In this document: piece by piece, positions 1-7,295 of the stretch
Numbering within the stretch: the stretch's first letter is position 1
Layout of the letters: each line of letters opens with the position of its first letter
Assembly: GCF_000271845.1 (NCBI RefSeq)
Contig: NZ_JH719395.1
Span: 4,674,310 to 4,719,808, forward strand
From: Rhizobium leguminosarum bv. trifolii WSM2297
GTDB taxonomy: Bacteria; Pseudomonadota; Alphaproteobacteria; Rhizobiales; Rhizobiaceae
Length of the DNA stretch: 45,499 bases
Reading direction: 5' to 3'
Notes under the pieces: model-generated
Database searches by the model: none
Told to the model about the DNA's origin: nothing
Seen by the model: only the letters and a program-made list of their open reading frames with translations
Program-made: the position numbers and the translations under genes

Positions 1-94
1 CCCACGGGCTCGCACGCCCAAAGATGCATCGGTCTTCCATCCGCCACCGCAACCGGCATTACAGCGCCAATAGCGGACAAAGGGAAGTTACAAA

Positions 95-117
95 GGTGCC
101 GGCAGGCGGATGAGGGG
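95..117. repeat. Fragment of the 150-bp intergenic repeat (family B)
   Basis: These 23 bases are the same as the right end of the complete element at 33364-33513, including the terminal GGCGGATGAGGGG. Only this end is present, so it is a remnant. Apart from this and the repeat at 158-250, bases 1-466 contain no credible gene: the open frames are short, overlap the repeats and lack ribosome binding sites. Confidence 0.6.
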
Positions 118-157
118 TGCACGCCGACGGCGAGTTTGGCAGAAACGCTCCCCCACT

Positions 158-250
158 CTCCGTCATCCCAGGCCTACGAGCCTGGGATCCACGCCCGGTG
201 CCGATCGAGGGCAGAGTGGATCCTCGGGTCAAGCCCGAGGACGACGGAGG
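158..250. repeat. Rhizobial palindromic intergenic repeat (family A), copy 1
   Basis: Two hairpins lie in tandem. ATCCCAGGC (165-173) pairs with GCCTGGGAT (180-188), and CCTCGGG (222-228) pairs with CCCGAGG (234-240). The unit is bounded by CTCCGTCATCC on the left and GGACGACGGAG on the right, which are near-complements. Related units occur at 31618-31760 and 38529-38575. The layout resembles rhizobial intergenic mosaic elements, but the exact family name was not verified. Confidence 0.7.
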
Positions 251-466
251 GTGGGTTGCTCTTGCAGCAAGGGCAGCGATGTTTGGCCGGATGCGAACGC
301 ATTGCGCCTCCGTCGATCGCCTTAGCGCCCTTCACGCTCGGGCGTGACCTCGAGCACTATGTCCGCTGAAGTCTGGCTCCGAAGCGCCTGACAGTCAAAT
401 GGCCGCACCTCCCTATCCGGCAATATCAAGTCTGCCAAGAAATCCCGCCTCAATCTCGCCGCAATC

Positions 467-493
467 GTTATAACATAACCGTAATGTTATTAC
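467..493 (+). promoter_or_regulatory. Two adjacent Zur-type palindromes in front of the zinc ABC operon
   Basis: GTTATAACATAAC (467-479) and GTAATGTTATTAC (481-493) are each 5-3-5 inverted repeats (GTTAT-N3-ATAAC, GTAAT-N3-ATTAC), one base apart. Alphaproteobacterial Zur sites are AT-rich palindromes around GTTATA/TATAAC, so zinc-dependent repression by Zur is the likely reading. The related Mur/Fur site cannot be excluded from sequence alone. The second box ends 16 bases before the first start codon (509), so repressor bound here would cover the promoter. Confidence 0.65.
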
Positions 494-508
494 ATTGTAG
501 GATCAGCC

Positions 509-637
509 ATGCCCCCGAGCCCCGACCGCCCTTCCGTCCGCCTGCTGGCACAGTCGGCTTTATCCAGGGTGGTCGGCATCACCTTGGTCGTCGCTATTCT
601 CTGGCTGGCAATCCACTGGGCGGTTGTCCTGCCATGA
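509..637 (+). CDS. 42-aa single-pass membrane protein coupled to the zinc ABC ATPase
   Basis: This short frame starts at ATG 509 after AGGA (499-502 region) and ends in TGA at 635-637. The stop overlaps the ATPase start (ATGA at 634-637). The predicted peptide has a basic, proline-containing N-terminus (MPPSPDRPSVRLLAQ) and then one hydrophobic stretch of about 20 residues (roughly residues 20-41, GITLVVAILWLAIHWAVVLP), so it would be a small inner-membrane protein. The downstream ATPase has no ribosome binding site of its own, which makes the overlap meaningful: translating this ORF would deliver ribosomes to it. The function is unknown; a leader peptide for coupling or a small transporter subunit are both possible. 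The evidence is ORF structure only; no homologue was recognised. Confidence 0.6.
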   Translation: MPPSPDRPSVRLLAQSALSRVVGITLVVAILWLAIHWAVVLP

Positions 638-1383
638 CGCCGGTGATCCGTCTCGACAATCTGACTGTCGCCTATCACCGGCACCCCGCACTCCATCATG
701 TCTCCGGCCCCTTCGCCAAAGGCAGCCTGACGGCGATTGCCGGGCCGAATGGGGCGGGCAAATCGACGCTGCTGAAGGCGATCATGGGGGAGCTTCGTCC
801 GGCCGAAGGCCGGGTCGAGCATCGGCTGGGGCGGGCGGAATTCGGGTATCTCCCGCAGGCGGCCGAGATCGATCGCCGGTTTCCGATCTCGGTGATCGAT
901 ACGGTGATGCTCGGCGCCTGGAAGAAGACGGGGGCTTTCGGCCGCATCGCGCCGGCCGAGGTAAAGAGGGCAGGCGAGGCGCTTGCCGCCGTCGGGCTCG
1001 AAGGCTTCGGAAAACGGCATGTCGGATCGCTGTCTTCAGGCCAGTTCCAGCGTGTACTGTTTGCCCGGCTGCTGCTGCAGGATGCCGGCATCATCCTGCT
1101 CGACGAGCCGTTTACCGCAATCGATGCCCGCACAACCAGGGACCTCCTCGATATCGTCGCCCGCTGGCATGGCGAGAGCCGCACCGTCATCGCCGTGCTG
1201 CATGATTTCGAGCTCGTTCGCGCCCATTTCCCCGAGACCCTGCTGCTCGCTCGCGAACTTGTCGGCTGGGGCCCGACCGCCGACGTCATGTCATCCGCCA
1301 ATCTCCTGAAGGCGCGCGCCATGGCCGAGCGCTGGGATGAGGATGCCGAGACTTGCGAACCGCAAGAGGCGCCGGCGGCATGA
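634..1383 (+). CDS. aztA: Zinc ABC transporter ATP-binding protein (AztA/ZnuC type)
   Basis: 249-residue ATPase that would energise metal import by the permease and binding protein encoded next. Walker A GPNGAGKST is at residues 37-45, a Q-loop glutamine at about 75, the ABC signature LSSGQ at 133-137, Walker B ILLDEP at 154-159 and the switch histidine in VLHDFE near 190. The start at 634 was chosen over an in-frame upstream codon because the family begins just before IRLDNLTVAY and because ATG 634 overlaps the stop of the 42-aa ORF. The stop overlaps the permease start (ATGA). Zinc specificity is inferred from the Zur-like boxes upstream and the binding protein without a His-rich loop, as in AztABC; a ZnuC or manganese transporter name remains possible. 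Confidence 0.85.
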   Translation: MTPVIRLDNLTVAYHRHPALHHVSGPFAKGSLTAIAGPNGAGKSTLLKAIMGELRPAEGRVEHRLGRAEFGYLPQAAEIDRRFPISVIDTVMLGAWKKTGAFGRIAPAEVKRAGEALAAVGLEGFGKRHVGSLSSGQFQRVLFARLLLQDAGIILLDEPFTAIDARTTRDLLDIVARWHGESRTVIAVLHDFELVRAHFPETLLLARELVGWGPTADVMSSANLLKARAMAERWDEDAETCEPQEAPAA

Positions 1384-2252
1384 CGGTCTATGATCTCTTC
1401 CTCGCGCCCTTTGCCGATTTCGGCTTCATGCGCCGCGCCCTTGTCGCCTGCCTTTGCCTCGGGCTCGGCTCGGGACCGATCGGCGTCTTCCTGATGCTCC
1501 GGCGCATGAGCCTGATGGGCGACGCCATGAGCCATGCCGTGCTGCCGGGGGCGGCGATCGGTTACCTCGTCGCCGGCTCGCTGTCACTGACGGCAATGGG
1601 GCTCGGCGGCCTTGTCGCCGGCCTGTCGGTGGCGCTGCTTTCGGGCGCCGTCAGCCGGATGACCGTGCTGCAGGAGGATGCGAGTTTTGCCAGCTTCTAC
1701 CTCGCCTCGCTGGCGCTCGGTGTATTGATCGTCTCGCTGCGCGGCTCGAATATCGATCTGCTGCATGTGCTCTTCGGCACCATCCTGGCAATCGATGCGT
1801 CGGCGCTTTATCTGATCGGCGCGATCACCTCGCTGACGCTGGTCGTCCTCGCCGTCATCTACCGGCCGCTGGTGGCCGAATGTTTCGATCCGGGTTTCCT
1901 GCGCGCCGTCGGCGGGCGTGGACCGGTCTATCATGTGCTCTTCCTGCTGCTGGTGGTCTTGAACCTCGTCGCCAGCTTCCAGGCGCTCGGCACGCTGATG
2001 GCGGTCGGCCTGATGATGCTGCCGGCGGCCGTCGCCCAGCTCTGGTCTCGCAGTCTGCCCGCGATGATGGTGATTGCAGCTGTCAGTGCCGCAGCGTCCG
2101 GCTATATCGGCCTGATCGCCTCCTACCATCTCGAACTCGCCTCCGGCCCGACGATCATCATGACGGCGGCGGTGATCTACGGCTTTTCCATCCTTTTTGC
2201 GCCCTCGGGCCTCGCCCGGCGCTTCTTTCCCCGCCCGCATTTGAAGGGCTGA
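1380..2252 (+). CDS. aztB: Zinc ABC transporter permease (AztB/ZnuB type, ABC-3 family)
   Basis: 290-residue integral membrane protein of the ABC-3 (metal) permease family, with about eight or nine hydrophobic segments. It would form the channel for zinc (or manganese) across the inner membrane as a dimer with the ATPase. Near the N-terminus GPIGVFLMLRRMSLMGDAMS is the family's conserved region, with SHAVLPGAA following (about residues 53-61). The ATG at 1380 overlaps the ATPase stop by ATGA; a more upstream in-frame codon at 1353 would run well into the ATPase and is not preferred. The binding protein starts 16 bases after the stop, so the three form one operon. Confidence 0.9.
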   Translation: MTVYDLFLAPFADFGFMRRALVACLCLGLGSGPIGVFLMLRRMSLMGDAMSHAVLPGAAIGYLVAGSLSLTAMGLGGLVAGLSVALLSGAVSRMTVLQEDASFASFYLASLALGVLIVSLRGSNIDLLHVLFGTILAIDASALYLIGAITSLTLVVLAVIYRPLVAECFDPGFLRAVGGRGPVYHVLFLLLVVLNLVASFQALGTLMAVGLMMLPAAVAQLWSRSLPAMMVIAAVSAAASGYIGLIASYHLELASGPTIIMTAAVIYGFSILFAPSGLARRFFPRPHLKG

Positions 2253-2268
2253 CCCCAAGGAGACTTCG

Positions 2269-3168
2269 ATGACACCGCGCAGACTGCTTCTCTCCGCAGC
2301 AATCCCCGCTTTGATGGCGCTGTCGGCCGTGCCGGCCTCCGCTGAAACCCTGAAGGTTGTGGCCTCCTTCACCGTGCTTGCCGATGTCGTCAAACAGGTC
2401 GGCGGCGACCATGTAAAGGTGACAAGCCTTGTCGGGCCGAACGGCGATCCCCATGAATTCGAGCCGTCGCCGGCCGACGCCAAAAATTTGAACGCCGCTC
2501 AAGTGACCTTCGTCAGCGGCGAAGGGCTGGAAGGCTGGATGGACCGGCTGATCACCGCCTCGGGCTACAAGGGCAAGCCGGTGACGGTCTCCGAGGGCAT
2601 CGACACCCGCACCATGGAAGAGGACGGCGAAAAGATCACCGACCCACATGTCTGGAACAGCCCCGTCAACGTCAAGATCTGGGTTGCCAATATCGAAAGG
2701 GCGCTGTCTTCAGCTGATCCCGACGATGCAGCGTCCTTCAAGGCCAATGCCGAGAATTACACCAAAAAGCTGGACGAGCTGAACGCCTACGCCCACGCGA
2801 AATTCGACAGGATCGCCGACGACCGCCGCAAGGTGCTGACCAGCCACGATGCCTTCGGTTATTTCGGCCGCGAATATAATGTCACCTTCCTGGCGCCGCT
2901 CGGCCTCTCCACCGAAAGCGAGGCCTCGGCCGCCGGCGTCGCCAAGCTGATCGAACAGATCAAGGGCGAACACGTGAAGGCCTATTTCTTCGAAAATTCC
3001 AACGATCCGCGCCTGGTCAAGCAGGTCGCCAAGGCAACCGGTGCCGAGCCCGGCGGCGAGCTCTATGTCGAGTCTCTGTCCGACGCCAAGGGGCCGGCGC
3101 CGACCTATGAGAAGATGTTCCGCTACAATGTCGACCAGCTCGCCGCCGCCATGGCGAAATCGAGCTGA
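2269..3168 (+). CDS. aztC: Periplasmic zinc-binding protein of ABC transporter (AztC-like)
   Basis: 299-residue cluster A-I metal-binding protein with a signal peptide ending near ASAE (residue 25). The expected metal ligands are present: H62 in DPHEFEPSP, H127 in DPHVWNSP, H193 in TSHDAFGYF and an acidic ligand in the C-terminal lobe, probably D272 in ESLSD. The His-rich loop found in ZnuA is missing; only a short acidic loop (around residues 116-123) is seen. That pattern fits AztC rather than ZnuA. Ribosome binding site AAGGAG precedes ATG 2269. The AztD metallochaperone that partners AztC in some species is not encoded here. Zinc as the substrate is inferred from these features and the upstream Zur-like sites. 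Confidence 0.88.
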   Translation: MTPRRLLLSAAIPALMALSAVPASAETLKVVASFTVLADVVKQVGGDHVKVTSLVGPNGDPHEFEPSPADAKNLNAAQVTFVSGEGLEGWMDRLITASGYKGKPVTVSEGIDTRTMEEDGEKITDPHVWNSPVNVKIWVANIERALSSADPDDAASFKANAENYTKKLDELNAYAHAKFDRIADDRRKVLTSHDAFGYFGREYNVTFLAPLGLSTESEASAAGVAKLIEQIKGEHVKAYFFENSNDPRLVKQVAKATGAEPGGELYVESLSDAKGPAPTYEKMFRYNVDQLAAAMAKSS

Positions 3169-3207
3169 GGATCAAGGGGCTGCGGGTTCGGTCCCCGGCG
3201 CTGAATG

Positions 3208-3244
3208 CAATCCCAGCAAAACTGCGGGCGTTTTGCTGGGATTG
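3208..3244 (+). terminator. Strong hairpin after the zinc operon
   Basis: CAATCCCAGCAAAAC (3208-3222) and GTTTTGCTGGGATTG (3230-3244) are perfect 15-base complements around a 7-base loop, 40 bases after the aztC stop. There is no T-run on either side, so it may stabilise the mRNA end or act as a weak terminator rather than a classical intrinsic terminator. Confidence 0.55.
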
Positions 3245-3354
3245 CGTAAAGGCCGCAGCGTTACGGACGAGGATGCTGCGCAGGGCTTGGCCATGTTGAC
3301 ACCGAAGGCAACACAAGGTTGTATTCGGCCCCTGCGTGGAAGGTAGGAGCGAGC

Positions 3355-3840
3355 ATGCGTGTCATCAGGTTTATTGCGTTGTTGGCTGCGACGGCATCGA
3401 TTGGTTACCGGCTGCCGGCCACTGCTGGCTCCTTGGACGAAGATGCTTTCAGGAACATCCCCATTGGCAAGACCACGAAGCTTTCGAACCTATCGCCACT
3501 GGATGCCGAGGCGATCTGCTTGCTCCAGCCCTACCAGGATCGTTTGTCTTCCAAAGATGCCTTAGCCGCTAGGGTGAACGAATATCTCGCCGCGAATAAC
3601 TACGTGGCGGGCGAAGGGCATTTTGCTTTTGTGCTGGTTGGCAAAGACGCAATCGAGATTGCAGCATTCAATCGTTCCCAAGAGCTCGACGTCTTGGCCG
3701 AGCATGGGGTTTCATCCTCGGTCGAGAAGATGTTGCCGAAGGGTTTTGCTGCCCACGACTGCGCAAGCGGCCAATTTGCAGCTTTTATCAAGATCGGGTT
3801 TCGAGAAAGAACCTACGTCGTGCTTGGCGAAGCGCACTAA
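3355..3840 (+). CDS. Secreted hypothetical protein
   Basis: 161 residues starting with a signal peptide (hydrophobic stretch IRFIALLAATASIGY, likely cleavage after ATAG at about residue 25). The mature part is mixed alpha/beta with two cysteines (ICLL and HDCAS), which could form a disulfide in the periplasm. ATG 3355 is preceded by AGGAG; an in-frame codon 36 bases upstream has no such signal. GC content and codon use are a little lower than in the neighbours, which hints at a lineage-specific gene. No family recognised and no operon partner. Confidence 0.6.
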   Translation: MRVIRFIALLAATASIGYRLPATAGSLDEDAFRNIPIGKTTKLSNLSPLDAEAICLLQPYQDRLSSKDALAARVNEYLAANNYVAGEGHFAFVLVGKDAIEIAAFNRSQELDVLAEHGVSSSVEKMLPKGFAAHDCASGQFAAFIKIGFRERTYVVLGEAH

Positions 3841-3897
3841 AGAACGTCGCATCAAATACCAGGACTGAGTCTGCGCTTCCTTGGACTGGGCCCGCCC

Positions 3898-4206
3898 TCA
3901 GAGATTGAGGTCGAAGACCAGGATGCCGGCAAGGCCGCCATCCGTCGACGAGGCGATGCGTTCGCCGACGATCACATGTTCGGGATGGATGAGATAGGCG
4001 TCGCGGGCCTCGGCACTTTCGAAGGTGACGGCAAAACCGTCGACGAAGCCGCCATGCAGGCCCTCGGGCGAAACGTTCGGGCCGTATTTGATATCCAATA
4101 TGCCGGGAATGACCTGTTTCAGGGCGGCGATCGCCGTAAACAGCGACTGCTTGTCGTCGCTCGTCATCGCGGTCTTCAGCCGCAAGAATACGCAGTGCAG
4201 GATCAT
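3898..4206 (-). CDS. Dabb (stress-responsive A/B barrel) domain protein
   Basis: 102-residue protein of the Dabb type, a small ferredoxin-like fold that usually works as a dimer. The pattern seen is MILHCVFLRLK at the N-terminus, a helix through about residue 33, then GILDIKYGPNVSPEG, a GFAVTFES strand and the typical AYLIHPEHV segment near residues 69-77. The start at 4206 follows GGGAGG on the minus strand; a longer frame upstream is not supported. Its substrate or physiological role cannot be told from the sequence. It stands alone, convergent with the preceding plus-strand gene. Confidence 0.8.
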   Translation of the reverse strand: MILHCVFLRLKTAMTSDDKQSLFTAIAALKQVIPGILDIKYGPNVSPEGLHGGFVDGFAVTFESAEARDAYLIHPEHVIVGERIASSTDGGLAGILVFDLNL

Positions 4207-4315
4207 CAGTGGTCCTCCCGATTCTCTGTGCCGGCAGAATAGCGGCGAAAGCCGGGAGGGCAATGAGATTTATTTTCACGCAGGCGTTGCGGGAGCCAGC
4301 TGGGACCTTGACGGA

Positions 4316-4741
4316 TTACATCTGATCGGTCGCGACCATGGGACGCTTGTAGATCTTCTGGACGAGGTCGCGGGACAAGGCGCGGGCTTGATCTTTCTCG
4401 GCCGGGGTCATCGGCCGGCAGGTGTACCTGAGGTTGGAACCATCGAGCACGGTTGCAGCACCCGAATTGGCGATGACGAGGTGCCAACTGCAGGAAGCGA
4501 CCTTATCGATGGCAACGGCACCATGGCAACCGGTGGACAGGCAGAAGGCGACGGTCACCTGTGCGCCGTGATCGCCTTTTTGCGCCTGGTCCATGGCCGT
4601 CTTGAAATCCTTGACCCAGCGCTCGCAGTGCACCTGTTTTGCCCCCGGCAGGCAAGTCTTGGTGACCGGAGTGATGTCGCCGGCTTGAAGCGGCGAGACG
4701 CAAAAAACACCCAAGGAGAGGGTGAGCAGAAACTTGAGCAT
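4316..4741 (-). CDS. Secreted cysteine-rich hypothetical protein
   Basis: 141 residues with a signal peptide (MLKFLLTLSLGVFCVSPLQA, cleavage after QAG region). The mature part has six cysteines (KTCLP, VHCERW, FCLSTGCHG, ASCSWH, YTCRP), suggesting three disulfides and a periplasmic location. ATG 4741 follows AAGGA on the minus strand. The C-terminal third is charged and helical (TPAEKDQARALSRDLVQ). No known family was recognised. Confidence 0.6.
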   Translation of the reverse strand: MLKFLLTLSLGVFCVSPLQAGDITPVTKTCLPGAKQVHCERWVKDFKTAMDQAQKGDHGAQVTVAFCLSTGCHGAVAIDKVASCSWHLVIANSGAATVLDGSNLRYTCRPMTPAEKDQARALSRDLVQKIYKRPMVATDQM

Positions 4742-4893
4742 CGGATTTTCCTTGTGCAAGCCATGAGAGGCGCACATCGCAGGCCGTTGGTCAATGATTT
4801 GTCGGAGGCGGTTGCAAATGCTCTCGTCCATTCGCGTCATGCGCTGCCATCCGAAAACCGGGTCAAAGACGGCGGGCTGCGACCGCTCGGATG

Positions 4894-6054
4894 TCAGTTT
4901 GCGTTCAGCCGCCGACGGACGATGCCTGCGTGGAATTTGGCTCCATGCAGCAGTCCGGCGTCGTTGAAATCGTAATTCGGATTGTGAAGCGGCGCGGAAT
5001 CTTCGCCGTTGCCCAGGAAGACGAAGCAGCCGGGAACGTGGTCAAGGAACCGCGCGAAATCTTCCGACCCGGTCATCGGCTCGCGCCGGACCTTGATGTT
5101 TTCGGCGGGAAAGACGCTGCGGGCGGCGGTAAAGGCTTCCTCGACCAGGGCGGCATCATTGAGCAGCGGAACGAATTCTCTCGTATAGCTCACCTCGGCC
5201 GAGACATTATGGGCGAGCGCGATGCCCTCGGCGATAAGGCGCATCTGCTTTTCGATCACTGCGCTGACCTCGGGGCGGAAGCTGCGGGCATCGCCCAGAA
5301 TGCGCGCCAGTCCGGGCAGGGCGTTGCGGGTGCCGTCGGTCAGCAGTTCGGTCACGGAGACGACGCCGATATCCGTCGGATCGAGCCTTCGGGAAACGAT
5401 TGTCTGGAGGTTGGTCACCAGCGCGCAGGCGGCCACCAGGACTTCGTTGCCTTTATGCGGACGCGCGGCGTGTCCGCCGACGCCCTTGAGCACAATCTCG
5501 AAATTATCCTCAGCCGACATGATCGCGCCGGCGCGGGTCTGGAAGAGGCCGACCGGAAGACCCGGCATGTTGTGCAACCCGTAGATTTCGTCGAAGGGAA
5601 AGCGCGTCATGAGGCCATCGGCGAGCATCGCCAACGCGCCTTTGCCCCACTCCTCGGCAGGCTGAAAAATGAACCGGACGGTGCCGTCGAAATCGCCGTC
5701 TTCAGACAGCATCCTTGCGGCGCCAAGCAGCATCGCCGTATGGCCGTCATGGCCGCAGGCGTGCATCACACCCTCGGTCTGCGATCGATAGGATTTCTCT
5801 CCCTGTTCGGTGATCCGAAGGGCATCCATGTCGGCGCGCAGCGCGATCGAACGGTTGCCGCCGCCACGCCTCAGGGTTCCGACAACTCCTCTGCCGCCGA
5901 TACCTTCGACAACCTCGTCGAGCCCAAACTCCCGCAGTTTCTGCGCGACGAAAGCTGCCGTCCGCTTCTCCTCGAAGCCGAATTCGGGATGGCGGTGAAG
6001 ATCGCGCCGCCAGGCGGTCATTTCCTGTTCCAGCATCTTGTCGTCGACGCTCAT
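4894..6054 (-). CDS. M20D-family amidohydrolase (hippurate hydrolase / N-acyl amino acid amidohydrolase type)
   Basis: 386-residue metal-dependent amidohydrolase. Family signatures are HRHPEFGFEE at about residues 20-29, RADMDALRI at 73-81, the metal site HACGHDGHT at 98-106 (C100 and H102 are ligands), EEWGKGA at 134-140 with the catalytic acid and metal glutamate, GGHAARPHKG in the dimerisation domain, and SEDFARFL near the C-terminus. Such enzymes release an acyl group from an N-acyl amino acid. The start (6054) overlaps the stop of the M20C hydrolase by ATGA, so it is the third gene of the dpaL operon. The natural acyl substrate is not known; the operon suggests an N-acylated diamino acid. 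Confidence 0.88.
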   Translation of the reverse strand: MSVDDKMLEQEMTAWRRDLHRHPEFGFEEKRTAAFVAQKLREFGLDEVVEGIGGRGVVGTLRRGGGNRSIALRADMDALRITEQGEKSYRSQTEGVMHACGHDGHTAMLLGAARMLSEDGDFDGTVRFIFQPAEEWGKGALAMLADGLMTRFPFDEIYGLHNMPGLPVGLFQTRAGAIMSAEDNFEIVLKGVGGHAARPHKGNEVLVAACALVTNLQTIVSRRLDPTDIGVVSVTELLTDGTRNALPGLARILGDARSFRPEVSAVIEKQMRLIAEGIALAHNVSAEVSYTREFVPLLNDAALVEEAFTAARSVFPAENIKVRREPMTGSEDFARFLDHVPGCFVFLGNGEDSAPLHNPNYDFNDAGLLHGAKFHAGIVRRRLNAN

Positions 6055-7295
6055 TTCCGCAGTTCCCCTGTTGCAAGTCCGGAGACGACGTCGAGCAGGA
6101 TATTGGCTCCCGCGACAAGGTCCGCTTCGGCGGTGAATTCCTTCGGATTGTGGCTGATTCCGCCGCGGCTGGGTACAAAGATCATCGCGCTCGGGGCGAT
6201 ACGGGCGATCATCTGGGCGTCATGGCCGGCGCCCGACGTCATGCGCTTGCATGCCAGACCCCGATCCCGGGCCGCAGCCTCGATCAGGCGAACGATCCCT
6301 TGATCGAACTTGACCGGCTCGAACCGTGCCAGTCGTTCGACGGATATGCCAACCTTTTCGTCAGCCGCCAGCAGTTCAAGGAATGCAGCGAGCGCGGCTT
6401 CCTCTTCCCTTAGCCGGTCTTCGTCCGGATCGCGAAGATCGACCGTCAACGTCGCGCGTGAGGGAATGACATTGATGGCATTCGGTTCGAAGGCGATGCA
6501 GCCGACGGTCGCGACAGTCGGGGTGCTCGATGCTTTTGCGCGGTCGCGCAGAAAGGTTATGACACGGGCAGCCGCGTAGCCGGCGTCCCGGCGCATCGAG
6601 ATCGGTGTCGTTCCTGCATGGTTGGCATCGCCGTCGATGGTCACTTTCTGCCAGGAAATGCCCTGCAGGTCCTGGACCGCACCGACCGCAACGCCTTCCC
6701 GTTCGAGAACAGGGCCCTGCTCGATATGCAGTTCGACATAGGTATGCGGCGTCATGAAGCCGGGCGCATGGGGGCCGGAATAGCCGATCCGCGCCAATTC
6801 ATCGCCGAGCACCGTACCGTCGGTGCCCACCGTCTCCAGTGCCGCCGCGACATCGAGGCCGCCGGAATAGACCAGCGACCCCATCATGTCGGGCGCGTAG
6901 CGCACCCCTTCCTCATTTGTGAAGGCGGCAACGACAATCGGGCGCGACGGTTCGAAGCCTTGGCTTTTCAGCGTCTGGATCACCTCGAGGCCGGCCAGCA
7001 CGCCATAACAGCCATCATAGATGCCGGCATTGATCACCGTGTCGATGTGGGAGCCGATCATGATCGGCTTTTCCCCGGCGCCCGCGCCATTCCAGATGCC
7101 GAAGATATTGCCGATTTGGTCGACTGCAACCTCCAGTCCCGCTTCCGCAAGCCAGGAGACGAACCGATCGCGTCCAAGCTTTTCGCTATCGGACGCCGCC
7201 AATCGGACAAGCCTTCCCTCGCTATCGCGGCCAACCGCGCCGAGCTCGGAGATGCGCCCGAGCAGACGAGAGGCATCGATCGAACGCTTGCTCAT
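6051..7295 (-). CDS. M20C-family Zn-dependent hydrolase (N-carbamoyl-L-amino acid hydrolase / allantoate amidohydrolase type)
   Basis: 414-residue binuclear metal hydrolase. GSHIDTV (81-87, ligand H83), GIYDGCYGVLAGLEV (bridging D94), NEEGVRY (127-133, E128/E129) and ELHIEQGPVLE (188-198, H190) match the amidase/hydantoinase/carbamoylase group, as does the C-terminal SGAGHDAQ and PSRGGISHNP. Enzymes of this group cleave carbamoyl or ureido groups from amino acids or allantoate. It overlaps the lyase upstream and the M20D enzyme downstream by four bases on each side, so all three are made together. The exact substrate cannot be assigned; allantoate is less likely because no other purine-catabolism gene is nearby. 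Confidence 0.88.
   Translation of the reverse strand: MSKRSIDASRLLGRISELGAVGRDSEGRLVRLAASDSEKLGRDRFVSWLAEAGLEVAVDQIGNIFGIWNGAGAGEKPIMIGSHIDTVINAGIYDGCYGVLAGLEVIQTLKSQGFEPSRPIVVAAFTNEEGVRYAPDMMGSLVYSGGLDVAAALETVGTDGTVLGDELARIGYSGPHAPGFMTPHTYVELHIEQGPVLEREGVAVGAVQDLQGISWQKVTIDGDANHAGTTPISMRRDAGYAAARVITFLRDRAKASSTPTVATVGCIAFEPNAINVIPSRATLTVDLRDPDEDRLREEEAALAAFLELLAADEKVGISVERLARFEPVKFDQGIVRLIEAAARDRGLACKRMTSGAGHDAQMIARIAPSAMIFVPSRGGISHNPKEFTAEADLVAGANILLDVVSGLATGELRK

Noticed and set aside
484..633. N-terminal extension of the zinc ATPase to an in-frame codon at 484
   Set aside because: The extension does not resemble an ABC ATPase, would start inside the Zur-like box, and a separate frame here has its own ribosome binding site and stops on the ATPase start.
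4891..6303. A 470-residue plus-strand open frame across the M20 hydrolase genes
   Set aside because: The minus-strand genes have all catalytic motifs and coupled overlaps; the plus frame is their shadow.
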